Shown here: in pieces, positions 8,119-16,589 of the stretch | Layout: each line of letters starts with the position of its first letter | Numbering within the stretch: the first letter of the stretch is position 1 | Assembly (NCBI GenBank): GCA_050246995.1 | Contig: JBFWVA010000001.1 | Span: forward strand, 434,001-498,000 | Reading direction: 5' to 3' | Length of the DNA: 64,000 bases | Source of the DNA: SHVO01 sp050246995 | GTDB taxonomy: Bacteria > Pseudomonadota > Alphaproteobacteria > Rhodospirillales > Rhodospirillaceae | Program-made: the position numbers and the translations under genes | Notes under the pieces: generated by a model | Databases searched by the model: none | What the model was told of the DNA's origin: nothing | What the model saw: only the letters and a program-made list of their open reading frames with translations

Positions 8119-8884
8119 TCATGCGGAGCGCCGCCGGCGCCACCCCGAACATCCTACGGAAGGTCCGGCTAAGATGGGCGGAATCGGAAAAACCCGCATC
8201 ATGAGCGGCTTCCGTGAGGGTTCCGCCCGCGGCAAAACGTTCGAGCGCCCGCATCAGGCGCAGCCACAGGATGAAGGTTTTGAAGGGTAGCCCCGTGTGC
8301 TCGACAAAAAGGTGCCGCAGGCGCCCAGCCGATAGATTCGTGATGGAGACCGCGTCCGCGAGGCTGAGCGGTCCTTCGCGTTGCTGATGGGCCCAGGCGA
8401 TGACTTTGCGGACGCGGACATCCGGGATATCGGCGCGGACATCGGCGGCGAGATGGGCCGTCAGGCTCCGGCCGAGGTCGATCAATTGCGATTCATTGCG
8501 TCCACCGGAGCGGAACACGCCGGCGATGCGGCTGGGAAAATCCCCGAGCAGGTCGGGATGAATGGACGCCAAATCCTTCCCGCTGAAGAGGCGCGCCGCA
8601 ATCGCGCGTCCGAGCCGGCTCTCCGGTTCGGCAAACAGGATGGCGAAGAGCCCTTCCGCCTGAAAGGTGTGTCCGGCATCCGCCGCAACGGCGACAGCAT
8701 CGCCGCCGACGTGACCGTCAGGCGTGTCCAGCCGGAAGCGCCCCCCAAGACTTATCGTGATCTGGATTGCATGATGCGCATGAAGATCGGTGCTCCGGCC
8801 AGGCACGGCCGGCGCCGTGGCGTCGACGACCCAGAGGGCGCCGCCTTCCCAAATGACGACGCGGGCATGTGCCAATAGCTCCAT
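8114..8884 (-). CDS. AraC family transcriptional regulator
   Basis: 256 residues from ATG 8884; a longer frame reaching 9118 would overlap the peroxidase gene and encodes non-homologous sequence, so it was trimmed. The N-terminal ~130 residues look like a cupin-type sensing domain (HAHHAIQITISLGGRF). The C-terminal ~100 residues are a double helix-turn-helix of the AraC type, with LSLADAVSITNLSAGRLRHL and EAAHDAGFSDSAHLSRTFRR. It lies 55 bp after the MauG-like gene on the same strand, so it may be the third gene of that operon. It is the obvious candidate regulator of this locus. The effector is unknown. Confidence 0.88.
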   Translation of the reverse strand: MELLAHARVVIWEGGALWVVDATAPAVPGRSTDLHAHHAIQITISLGGRFRLDTPDGHVGGDAVAVAADAGHTFQAEGLFAILFAEPESRLGRAIAARLFSGKDLASIHPDLLGDFPSRIAGVFRSGGRNESQLIDLGRSLTAHLAADVRADIPDVRVRKVIAWAHQQREGPLSLADAVSITNLSAGRLRHLFVEHTGLPFKTFILWLRLMRALERFAAGGTLTEAAHDAGFSDSAHLSRTFRRMFGVAPAALRMT

Positions 8885-8939
8885 GCGGAGGAGAATATGG
8901 CACCTGCCCGCTGATGTCAGGCGTTGCCGGCGGGGTTCA

Positions 8940-10127
8940 TCAGCCTCCGAGGGTCCCGAGGAACGCTTCCAGGTCTTCCAGCTCACGCGCATCGAGGCCC
9001 AACGGCTTGAGTTCGCTATGGCCGTGCGCGGGCTGGGGCGCCTTATTGTAATGTTCGAGAACGGCCCGGATGCTTTTCGCATCGCCGGAGTGGGTGTAGG
9101 GCGGACGCTGCGCCACACCGCGCAGGGACGGGGATCGGAACGCCCCGAACAGAGTGGCGCCTTCGGTTTCCATGAACCTCACCTCATCGCAGTCTTCTTC
9201 GCCGGCATCGCTGAAGGCGCCGAGGCAGTTGAACGGATCGGAAAGCACCGCCGCCACGGCCGCGCTGCGTCCCGCCTCGCGGGAGCCGGAGGGCAATCCG
9301 ATGTTGTGAAAGGCGTTGTCGGTGAATAACGGGCCGTTGTGGCATTTGAGACAGTCGGCTTTACCGATAAAGAGCCTCAGGCCGTTCCGTTCTCGCGCGC
9401 TGAAAACACGCGCCGCGGCCGAGGTGTCCCCCCGCGCCAAAGCTGCCGCGTAAATATCGAATCTGGCGGGCTGCGGCGCGACCGTGCGTTCAAACGCCGC
9501 GATCGCCTTGCCGACGTTGGCGAAAACACGGTTGATCTGTGTCTGCTCTTGCGCAGGCAGCGTTTTCCACGCCGCCGCGCCCGGGGCGGCATGTTCCGGC
9601 AGACGCGTAACATCGGGGAGGCCGCCAAATAGCCGTGTGTACTCGGCTGCATAGCGCCCTGCGACGTGACGCACGATCATCGTACGATCCGCGCCGTGTT
9701 CCGCTGGGTTCTCCAGCGGCCCGAGCGCCTGCGACCATTGGCTGTCCTTGCGTCCATCCCAGAAAAGGAACGGGGCGTAGGCGGTTCCCGCGATCGGCAT
9801 CGTCCTGCGATTTCCCGTCATCATGCCGCGACCGGCCGGAAGATCGTCCTGATACTGCCGGCCGGGCTTGTGGCACGTCGCACACGAAACCTCTCCGTTG
9901 GCGCTCAACGCCGCATCGAAGAACAGCTTTTTTCCAAGCGCCGCAGCGGCGGGGTCTTCCGCCACACGGTTCGACGGATCGGGCGGCAGCGCCGGCAGGC
10001 TCGCGAGCGACAAGGCCTGGATGTCCTTGAGTTCATCGGCCGTCCATGCGGGGGCAAAGGCGGTGTAGCTGGCCGCCACTAGGACCAGCGGCGCCACGAC
10101 CGCGACGAGAGCAAACACCGCGCGCAT
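8940..10127 (-). CDS. Di-haem cytochrome c peroxidase / MauG family protein
   Basis: 395 residues. An N-terminal hydrophobic segment (residues 1-25) exports it to the periplasm. Two c-type haem sites are seen: CATCH at 82-86 and CLKCH at 259-263, the second followed by NGPLFTDNAFHNIGLP, a typical family signature. TAYAPFLFWDGRKDSQWSQA is also diagnostic. Family members reduce peroxide or, as in MauG and MbnH, oxidise a Trp or other residue of a partner protein. The start codon is 1 bp from the stop of the small FixH/YtkA-like gene, so that protein is the likely partner or substrate. Peroxidase versus protein-modifying activity is unresolved. Confidence 0.88.
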   Translation of the reverse strand: MRAVFALVAVVAPLVLVAASYTAFAPAWTADELKDIQALSLASLPALPPDPSNRVAEDPAAAALGKKLFFDAALSANGEVSCATCHKPGRQYQDDLPAGRGMMTGNRRTMPIAGTAYAPFLFWDGRKDSQWSQALGPLENPAEHGADRTMIVRHVAGRYAAEYTRLFGGLPDVTRLPEHAAPGAAAWKTLPAQEQTQINRVFANVGKAIAAFERTVAPQPARFDIYAAALARGDTSAAARVFSARERNGLRLFIGKADCLKCHNGPLFTDNAFHNIGLPSGSREAGRSAAVAAVLSDPFNCLGAFSDAGEEDCDEVRFMETEGATLFGAFRSPSLRGVAQRPPYTHSGDAKSIRAVLEHYNKAPQPAHGHSELKPLGLDARELEDLEAFLGTLGG

Positions 10128-10128
10128 A

Positions 10129-10572
10129 TTAGAGCGCCAAATTGAATGTGGCGGAGTCGGCGCCGCCGGCGCCCTCGATGGAGAGCGTCAGGATCCACCA
10201 CCCCGGCATATTAAACTTCATACCTTCAATGAGATGTTTGCCCTGTCCCAAATGTTTCGTGATCCGCGGGCGGGACGGCAATCCGTGGCCGTGCTGCGGC
10301 ATGCCGCCGCCGATCGAAATTTGGATATCGTCCAGCGGATCGCCGGCCGGTGTCGTGACGGTCACCACCCAGGTGTGCATGGCGCCAACGGGCACCGGCG
10401 TTTTCTGAGATTCGAGCGAGGCTATGTAGTGGCCGCCGGCTGTGGGCTTGTGGAGCGCATAGTTGAGATCGGCCGGCGGGCGGGCCGCTTTCGCGGCCAA
10501 GGAGACGCCAAGAACGACAATGATGGAGGAGATAAACCAGTAAAGAAGATTGCGGGCGTGTTTGAGAGACAT
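10129..10572 (-). CDS. Membrane-anchored FixH/YtkA-like periplasmic protein
   Basis: 147 residues from ATG 10572, chosen for the GAAGGA SD upstream. One membrane segment (about 9-27, LLYWFISSIIVVLGVSLAA) is followed by a beta-sandwich-like periplasmic domain. It contains HTWVVTVTTPAGDPL, GGGMPQHGHGLPSRP and MKFNMPGWWILTLSIE, matching the YtkA-like/FixH-like pattern. The Met/His motif MPQHGHG could bind copper (inference). It is cotranscribed with the di-haem peroxidase and preceded by the shared 31-bp element 47 bp upstream. Its function is unknown. Confidence 0.72.
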   Translation of the reverse strand: MSLKHARNLLYWFISSIIVVLGVSLAAKAARPPADLNYALHKPTAGGHYIASLESQKTPVPVGAMHTWVVTVTTPAGDPLDDIQISIGGGMPQHGHGLPSRPRITKHLGQGKHLIEGMKFNMPGWWILTLSIEGAGGADSATFNLAL

Positions 10573-10619
10573 TGCGATTTCCTTCGAGTTGCGTTGACGG
10601 CGCACTCGATATCAATCGT

Positions 10620-10650
10620 CATGGTCCGGCACTTGAATGCAGGGGCTACG
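10620..10650 (-). promoter_or_regulatory. Shared 31-bp promoter/operator element, copy 2
   Basis: Near-identical to 8088-8118 with four mismatches. On the gene strand it reads CGTAGCCCCTGC then ATTCAAGTGCC. It lies 47 bp before the ATG of the FixH/YtkA-like gene. Conservation in an otherwise unrelated non-coding stretch, at the same distance and orientation, points to co-regulation. Confidence 0.65.
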
Positions 10651-10696
10651 CCGCTCTTCCCAACGACCACCCGGAAGAGGAGGCAGTCCTTTGGGC

Positions 10697-10760
10697 CTCG
10701 GCGGCGCCCTTGGCCTGGCCGGCGAGGTTATTCACTTCCGTGGGGACGACCGCGAAGCCG
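10697..10760 (-). pseudogene. Remnant of a methyl-accepting chemotaxis protein gene
   Basis: Over bases 10706-10760 only about four positions differ from the sequence at 15289-15343, which encodes the conserved hairpin tip of the chemotaxis receptor in this window. The minus-strand translation reads GFAVVPTEVNNLAGQAKGAA, against GFAVVATEVKNLASQAKGAT in the intact gene. Similarity stops abruptly on both sides, and no start, stop or longer frame exists. It is a decayed fragment in the 214-bp gap between the FixH-like gene and the first TonB receptor. Confidence 0.75.
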
Positions 10761-10786
10761 TAACGCCCCGCTCAAGATTTTCCGCT

Positions 10787-12733
10787 CTAAAAATCCACCG
10801 CGAGGCGCGCAGAGAAGCGCCGCGGGCCTTCATAGGCGAAGGAGCCCGACGACGGCGTCACCGACCAGCCATAAGCATTGGTGATGTTCTGGAGTTGCAA
10901 GCGGAAGGACGCGGAGGAGTCGAGCACGGTGAATTTATAGCGCCCGCCCACGTCGATCAGCATGGTACCGGGAACTTTAAGTGTGTTGAGACGGTTCGCC
11001 ATGGAGCCGCCCTTATAGTCGATCTGGCTTTCGAGCGAGAACCCACGCCACGCCGGCGGCGCGTAGTTGGCGTTGAAGCGCACAAGCTGCGGTGTGCGTC
11101 CGGGCGGCACGGCGCCGATCAGGCCGCGATCGACAGTCGAGCCGGAGACGCGAGCCTGCAAGAGCATGACGCCGGCGACGATGGTAAGATCCGGCATCGG
11201 CTGGCCGGCGAGCGATATCTCGACGCCGCGGTGACGCACATCGCCAACGGCGGTGAAGAGATTGGCCGGATCGCGGTCGAAATAGGGTTTGCTGACCTCG
11301 AACACACCGGCGAGCAAGGTGAGCCGCGGCGAAATGCGGTAGCGCAGGCCGCCATCCACCTGCTTGGTCAGGCTGGCGGGCAAGGCTTCGCCGCGATTGC
11401 TGGCGTTCTCGGGCGCGATGCCGGATTCCTCCAGTCCCCGCGTGAAACTGCTGTAAAAGGCAAGGTCGTCGGTCGCGAATACGGTGACGGTGCCGTTGTA
11501 GAGCCACGGTGCGCTTTCGGTGCTGGCGCGCGGCAAATTGGGCTGGAATACGTGGCGCCGGTAGAAGGACTTTTGAATCCCGAAACTGATATCGCCGACC
11601 TTCGGCCAGTAGCCAATGTAGGAAACGCCGGGCGAGAACTGGCGGGCCTTGTCGCGGCTGCTCGCGCCGAAGGTGAAAGCCGGCTCGGGCAGCGGCGTGT
11701 AGATGCCGAAGGTTGTTGCGCCGAGTGAAGCGCCGGAGCCGCCGCCGAACACACGCGTAACACTGCGCCCCTTGGTGGAGAAGTGCAGCGTGTGCCGGCG
11801 CACGCCATCGTCGAAAACGCGAGAGAGTCGCACTTCGCCGGAGTAGGAGGCGCGGCGTTGCGCGGGATCAGCGAAAGCATCGAGAGTCGCCGTCCCGTTT
11901 TGCTGCACGTTGCGGTAAAACAGCGTGACATTGCGCGCTTCCTCGCGCGCCGAGCGGAATACACCGACTTGAAGCCGCCATTCGTCCGGCAGGAAGGCGC
12001 GTACGATGGCCCCGTAGTTGGCGTCCTTCGTGGCGTGGTCGGCCCATTTCTGTGTCGTGAAAACGTCGCGGTCGATCTCGGGCGGAAGATAGGCGCCGCC
12101 CGTGAGGATCAAAGGCTGCGTGTCTTCGTCCCGCAACTGGTAGTTCAAGGTCATGAGCGAGATGACCTCAAGATTCTCATTCGGCGTCCACCGCGTCGTC
12201 ACCCCAGCGTTGACGCCGTCATTTCCGCCGCGCCATTCGGCGACCCGGCGGTAGGCGCTCAAGCTCAATCCGACAGCAAAGGTGCCGGGAATGACCGGAA
12301 CTTCGGCGTCGGCGGACACTGAGGCTTGCGGCTGCCCGGTCGGATAAGCGTAGCTGATGGCTGCGCTGCCCTGCGCTTCATCGCCGGGAAGGCGCAGCTG
12401 AATGTCGCCAATGCCCGTGGGCGCGGGGAATGGATATGATAATGCGCTGAGACCGACGCGCATGATGGTGCCGCGCGAAATACGGTTGCCGAACCGGGCC
12501 TGCTGGTCGAAGTACAGACCCTCAATGCGCAAGTTGCCCGCCTGTTCGGGGCTAAAGCCGCGCGCACTCTGGGTGCCGTAGAGACCGACATTCTCGTTGC
12601 CGATTTGCGTGCCGAAGGCGTCTTCGGCCTTCGTTACGGCATTTTCGGTCGCGCGTTGCGCCTGCGCCGTGGTGGCGCCGGCCCCGATGACGGCCACTGC
12701 CAGAGCCGCCGCCACTCCCCTGATTACCCGCAC
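10787..12733 (-). CDS. TonB-dependent outer membrane receptor (first of tandem pair)
   Basis: 648 residues from the GTG at 12733, preferred over a GTG at 12751 because GGGGAG lies 6 nt before it and it yields a clean signal peptide (RVIRGVAAALAVAVIGAGA...AQAQ). The plug-like N-terminus has AEDAFGTQIGNENVGLYG and GFSPEQAGNLRIEGLYFD. The remainder is a beta-barrel with many aromatic strand ends, closing with FSARLAVDF, a C-terminal Phe as in outer membrane proteins. It should import a metal complex or similar ligand with TonB energy. It is clearly paralogous to the next gene. The ligand is unknown. Confidence 0.85.
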   Translation of the reverse strand: MRVIRGVAAALAVAVIGAGATTAQAQRATENAVTKAEDAFGTQIGNENVGLYGTQSARGFSPEQAGNLRIEGLYFDQQARFGNRISRGTIMRVGLSALSYPFPAPTGIGDIQLRLPGDEAQGSAAISYAYPTGQPQASVSADAEVPVIPGTFAVGLSLSAYRRVAEWRGGNDGVNAGVTTRWTPNENLEVISLMTLNYQLRDEDTQPLILTGGAYLPPEIDRDVFTTQKWADHATKDANYGAIVRAFLPDEWRLQVGVFRSAREEARNVTLFYRNVQQNGTATLDAFADPAQRRASYSGEVRLSRVFDDGVRRHTLHFSTKGRSVTRVFGGGSGASLGATTFGIYTPLPEPAFTFGASSRDKARQFSPGVSYIGYWPKVGDISFGIQKSFYRRHVFQPNLPRASTESAPWLYNGTVTVFATDDLAFYSSFTRGLEESGIAPENASNRGEALPASLTKQVDGGLRYRISPRLTLLAGVFEVSKPYFDRDPANLFTAVGDVRHRGVEISLAGQPMPDLTIVAGVMLLQARVSGSTVDRGLIGAVPPGRTPQLVRFNANYAPPAWRGFSLESQIDYKGGSMANRLNTLKVPGTMLIDVGGRYKFTVLDSSASFRLQLQNITNAYGWSVTPSSGSFAYEGPRRFSARLAVDF

Positions 12734-12831
12734 ATCGATCTCCCCCCGCACGACCGGTTATAGCGCGGCGAGAGGCGGCTGACCATGGAAGGAACGGCCG
12801 TGAACGAAAACCGCTATCGCGGGCCGCGCCG

Positions 12832-14808
12832 TCAAAAATCCACCGCCAATGAGGCCGAGTAACGGCGGCGGGCCTGGGCATGGAACCAGCCCCCGGCCGG
12901 TGCATGGACATGCCAATTGTAATCGTTGGTCACGTTCTCGACGCGCACACGCAAGCTGGCGGGCGACTCACCGACTTCAAACCGATAGCGGCCGCCGAGG
13001 TTCAATGTCGTCTCGCCCGGCACCTTGAAGGTGTTGCGGCGGTCGGCGAAGTAGTCACCGCGGTTGGTCACTTCGGCTTCCACCGACAGGCCGTTCCATG
13101 ACTTGGGTCCGTACTGCGCATTGAGGCTGAGCACGCGCGACCAGACGCCAGGCGTGACCTTTCCAATGAGACCACTGTCCACGGTTAGGCCGGACACACG
13201 CGATTGAATCAGGACCGCGCCGGCGACAACAGTGAGATCGGTAAGCGGCGTCCCCGTGACCGAGGCTTCGATACCCTTATTGCGAATACGCCCGACGGCC
13301 CGGAACAAATTGGCGGCGTCGCGATCAAGGAACGGTTTGCTGACATCGAACACACCAGCCACGGCGCGTAGCGCCGGGCTGAACTCGTAACGGATGCCGG
13401 CATCGGCCTGACGAGTGATATTGGCGGACAGGGCTTCGCCGCGATTGGTCGCGTTGTCGGGCGCCACCGCGGAGTTCTCGAGGCCGCGCGTATAGCTCCC
13501 GTAGACGACCAAGGATTTGACGGGCGAAATCGCCGCTGTCGCATTGTAGAGCCACGGGCTGCTGGCGGATTTGGTCAGCACCGCGCCGCCGGCCGCGGGC
13601 ATCAGCTCGCGGGTGTAGTGGGTCTTCTGGATGCCGGCGCTGAATTCGCCGACACCCAGCCAGTTGACGCCGTAAGAAATGCCCGCCGTGCCCTGCTTGA
13701 CGATATCTTTGCGCTGCGGCCCGAACACAAACACCGGTTCCGGCATCGGTTTATAGACCGCAATGAAACCCGGGCCGAGATCGGCGCTGGCGCCGCCGCC
13801 GAAAACGCGCCGCGCATCGCGGGCGCGGACCGCAATATGAAAGGTGTGCGCGCGGTCGCCCTCAATCAAGCGGCGCGAGAGGCGCACTTCACCCGAGTAT
13901 GAGCCGGCATACGTCGGCGGATCGGCAAGCGCGTCGATGTTCGCCGTGCCGTCGGGCGCCGTCAGGCGATAAGCGATCACATGGTTCTCCGGCACGCTGG
14001 CGCGCGAGCGAAAGACACCTGCACGCAAGGTCCAGTCCGACGAGGGCGTGACCGTTGAAATGACCCCGAAGTTTGTGTCGCGTGCCGCCGTATCGGCCCA
14101 TTCCTGACTGAAATAGGCGCTGCGGTCAAATCGCGGTGGCAGCGCGCCGTTGGTGTAGATCACGGGACGAGCTTCCTGATCGCTCATTTGCGAGCGGCTG
14201 AAGAAGCTGGAAACGGTCATGATGTCGCTGGGCTGCCAATGCAGGAGCGCGCCGCCGGTCCAAGTGATGGAATCGGCCACCCATTCGCGCGGCGCATCGT
14301 GACTGATGCTCGCGCCCGCGACCAAACCGAGTTTGGAATCGATCAGAGGGACTTGGCTCACAAGATCGAGGGACAGGTAGTCGTAGGGCCCGGCGCTGAG
14401 CACGGCGCTGTGCACGACCTTGTCGCCCGGCAGACGCAGGCGGTAGTCGGCGATGCCGGTCGGGGCGGGAAAGGGATAGGCTTGCGCGGTGACACCGACG
14501 CGCACCGTCGAACCGCGAATGATCTGGCTACCGAGGCCCGCCTTCTGATCGAAATAGAGACCTTCGATACGCACATTGCCGGCGTCCACCGGGCTGAACC
14601 CGCGCGCCATGCCGACCCCGTAAAGGCCGACGCTTTCGTTGCCCACCGAAGTGCCGAACGCGTCCTCGGCGGCGGCGAGCGCGTTGTCGTTCGCGCGCTG
14701 GGCCACGGCGTCGCGCCCGGACGAAACAACCGCAAGGACAAGGATGAAAAGTAGATATCTGAAAGGCGCGCGCTTGATGCCCGCGCCGCCGGCGCCCCAA
14801 GAAAACAT
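12832..14808 (-). CDS. TonB-dependent outer membrane receptor (second of tandem pair)
   Basis: 658 residues from ATG 14808, with a G-rich SD just upstream; an in-frame TTG lies 12 bp earlier. The signal peptide is about residues 1-36 (LLFILVLAVVSSGRDAVAQ). The plug region repeats that of the downstream neighbour (AEDAFGTSVGNESVGLYG, GFSPVDAGNVRIEGLYFD), and the barrel ends RRYSASLAVDF. Shared blocks run along the entire length, so the pair arose by tandem duplication. A GTAAC motif is found ~63 bp upstream. The downstream paralogue begins 98 bp after this stop. The ligand is unknown. Confidence 0.85.
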   Translation of the reverse strand: MFSWGAGGAGIKRAPFRYLLFILVLAVVSSGRDAVAQRANDNALAAAEDAFGTSVGNESVGLYGVGMARGFSPVDAGNVRIEGLYFDQKAGLGSQIIRGSTVRVGVTAQAYPFPAPTGIADYRLRLPGDKVVHSAVLSAGPYDYLSLDLVSQVPLIDSKLGLVAGASISHDAPREWVADSITWTGGALLHWQPSDIMTVSSFFSRSQMSDQEARPVIYTNGALPPRFDRSAYFSQEWADTAARDTNFGVISTVTPSSDWTLRAGVFRSRASVPENHVIAYRLTAPDGTANIDALADPPTYAGSYSGEVRLSRRLIEGDRAHTFHIAVRARDARRVFGGGASADLGPGFIAVYKPMPEPVFVFGPQRKDIVKQGTAGISYGVNWLGVGEFSAGIQKTHYTRELMPAAGGAVLTKSASSPWLYNATAAISPVKSLVVYGSYTRGLENSAVAPDNATNRGEALSANITRQADAGIRYEFSPALRAVAGVFDVSKPFLDRDAANLFRAVGRIRNKGIEASVTGTPLTDLTVVAGAVLIQSRVSGLTVDSGLIGKVTPGVWSRVLSLNAQYGPKSWNGLSVEAEVTNRGDYFADRRNTFKVPGETTLNLGGRYRFEVGESPASLRVRVENVTNDYNWHVHAPAGGWFHAQARRRYSASLAVDF

Positions 14809-14870
14809 GGATCCCCCCAAAGTATTGCCGCCATCTTTACTTGGTGGGGACGCGATAATCCAGACTGGTC

Positions 14871-14888
14871 ACGGTTGTTACGTTTAGC
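14871..14888 (-). promoter_or_regulatory. GCTAAAYGTAAC motif upstream of the second TonB receptor
   Basis: On the gene strand it reads GCTAAACGTAACAACCGT. It closely resembles the site at 18121-18140 (GCTAAATGTAACGGACGTTG), also in the promoter region of a minus-strand gene and in the same orientation. It may be a regulator or sigma-factor site; the binding protein is unknown. Confidence 0.4.
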
Positions 14889-14991
14889 GGAACTTTGCTA
14901 TCCGAACCGGTGGTACGCGGCGACCCCGGTTTGTGCTGACGCGTTTCCCGTCCTCGCAAGCGCGGAGACGTGCCGCCGGAAACCAGCGCGC

Positions 14992-16479
14992 TTAAGCCGC
15001 CAGGGCCAGCGCCGCCTCCTTAAGCTGCTGAGCGGAAGCGTTGGCGCGATCCGCGGAGCGGGCAATCTGCGAAAGATTGTCCGACACGGTGGCGACGGAC
15101 GCGGCCGTCATTTGCATATTCGAGGACATATCGCGCGTCACGGCACTTTGCTCTTCGACCGCCGCCGCGGCGCCGCCAACATACTCACGTAACGAGTCCA
15201 TGGACCGCCCAATCGCGCCGAGGATCCCGGCGACGTTACCGGACACATCCTGCACATTCGCGATTTCGCGCGCGATTTGCTCGGTAGCGCCCTTGGCCTG
15301 GCTGGCGAGGTTCTTCACTTCCGTGGCGACGACCGCGAAACCGCGGCCCTGTTCGCCGGCGCGCGCGGCTTCGATGGTGGCATTCAGCGCAAGCAAGTTG
15401 ATCTGGTCGGCGATACCTTCGATGAGCTCGACAATACCGTTCATCGCCTGGGCCGCCGTGGTCAACGTCGAAGTGGCTTGATTGGCGTTCTTGATGGATT
15501 CGGCGGCGTTGTCGGTCGCAAGACGCGACTTGTTCATGGTTTCGGCGATTTCCTTCACGGAAGCGTCCAACTGTTCGGCGCCCGAAGCGATCGCCTGAAC
15601 GGTGGTCGTGGTTTCGCCGGACGCATGCGCCGCCGTCGTCGATTGTTTGCTCGCGTGCGAGATCGCCTGGGCGATTTCATCGAGATTGCGCGTGATGGAT
15701 TTCTGCGCCTGTTCGTTGCGCAGACGCGCGGTGACTTGCGCGGTGGTGTCGGTGGCGTATTTGACGACCTTGAACGGTTTGCCGTTGAGATCGAAGATTG
15801 GATTGTAGGAAGCCTGAATCCAGACTTCCTTTCCGCCCTTGCCGATGCGCTTATATTCCGCGGCCTGATACTGGCCGCGCGCAAGCGCAGCCCAGAACTG
15901 GCGATACTCGGGGCTTTCGCGGGTTTCAGGTTCGATGAACATGCTGTGATGGCGACCCTTGATCTCGTCCAGGGCATAACCCACGGCGCCCAGGAAATTG
16001 GCATTCGCGGTGAGAATGGTGCCGTCGATGTTGAATTCGATAACAGCCTGGGATTTGACGATGGCTTGAATTTGGCCCGCATAGTCGGCGGATTGAAGTT
16101 TAGCTTGGGTCACGTCGGAGGCGAACTTCACGACTTTAGTGACACGGCCCCGGCCATCGATGATCGGATTGTAGGTGGCTTGAATCCAGATTTCCCGGCC
16201 GCCCTTGCCAATGCGTTTGAATTCCCCGGCCTGGAATTTTCCGCTGGAGAGTTCCTGCCAGAAGCGTTGGTAATCGTTCGTACCCCGCGCTTGTGCGTCC
16301 ACGAACATGCTGTGGTGACGGCCCTTGATCTCGCCGAGCGTGTATCCCAGCGCCTGGAGGAAGTTCTCATTCGCCGAAAGAATGATGCCGCCGGGTTCGA
16401 ACTCGATCATCGCTTGCGACTTGTCCAAGGCCGCGAGCTTCGCTTTCAGCTCCGACACCTGCTTTGAAAAAAACATCAT
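14992..16479 (-). CDS. Soluble methyl-accepting chemotaxis protein with two PAS domains
   Basis: 495 residues without any membrane segment. Two PAS domains at about 20-130 and 145-255 are near-copies: both have GRHHSMF, then EFKRIGKGG or EYKRIGKGG with WIQATYNPI or WIQASYNPI, ending KVVKFASD or KVVKYATD. The signalling domain (about 280-480) carries the tip NLLALNATIEAARAGEQG and GFAVVATEVKNLASQ. It should relay a cytoplasmic signal (redox, light or ligand via PAS) to CheA/CheW. No CheR-tethering pentapeptide is seen. No che genes are near. ATG 16479 follows GGGGGC. Confidence 0.93.
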   Translation of the reverse strand: MMFFSKQVSELKAKLAALDKSQAMIEFEPGGIILSANENFLQALGYTLGEIKGRHHSMFVDAQARGTNDYQRFWQELSSGKFQAGEFKRIGKGGREIWIQATYNPIIDGRGRVTKVVKFASDVTQAKLQSADYAGQIQAIVKSQAVIEFNIDGTILTANANFLGAVGYALDEIKGRHHSMFIEPETRESPEYRQFWAALARGQYQAAEYKRIGKGGKEVWIQASYNPIFDLNGKPFKVVKYATDTTAQVTARLRNEQAQKSITRNLDEIAQAISHASKQSTTAAHASGETTTTVQAIASGAEQLDASVKEIAETMNKSRLATDNAAESIKNANQATSTLTTAAQAMNGIVELIEGIADQINLLALNATIEAARAGEQGRGFAVVATEVKNLASQAKGATEQIAREIANVQDVSGNVAGILGAIGRSMDSLREYVGGAAAAVEEQSAVTRDMSSNMQMTAASVATVSDNLSQIARSADRANASAQQLKEAALALAA

Positions 16480-16531
16480 CAGCCCCCGTTGTTTGGGTAA
16501 ACCATCTCACGGAGATTTATGTACGCCCGTT

Positions 16532-16574
16532 GTTACACAGCCGCACGGCGGCGGAAGTATGAATGTAACGGACG
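16532..16574. promoter_or_regulatory. Inverted GTTACA ... TGTAAC sites upstream of the chemotaxis receptor
   Basis: GTTACA (16532-16537) and ATGTAACGGACG (16563-16574) face each other about 53-95 bp before the receptor start. The second is identical over 12 bases to a site upstream of the exported methyltransferase gene (18123-18134, opposite strand). Such arms are typical of TetR-type operators; no such regulator is nearby. Confidence 0.4.
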
Positions 16575-16589
16575 GAAGTATTAGATGAC

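Noticed and set aside
8885..9118. N-terminal extension of the AraC regulator
   Set aside because: The frame is open but overlaps the di-haem peroxidase gene, lacks homology, and the cupin-like domain starts after ATG 8884.
8940..10572. MbnH/MbnP pair
   Set aside because: The di-haem enzyme fits the MauG/MbnH superfamily, but the partner lacks the size and pattern of MbnP, and no methanobactin precursor or mbnB/C gene is present.
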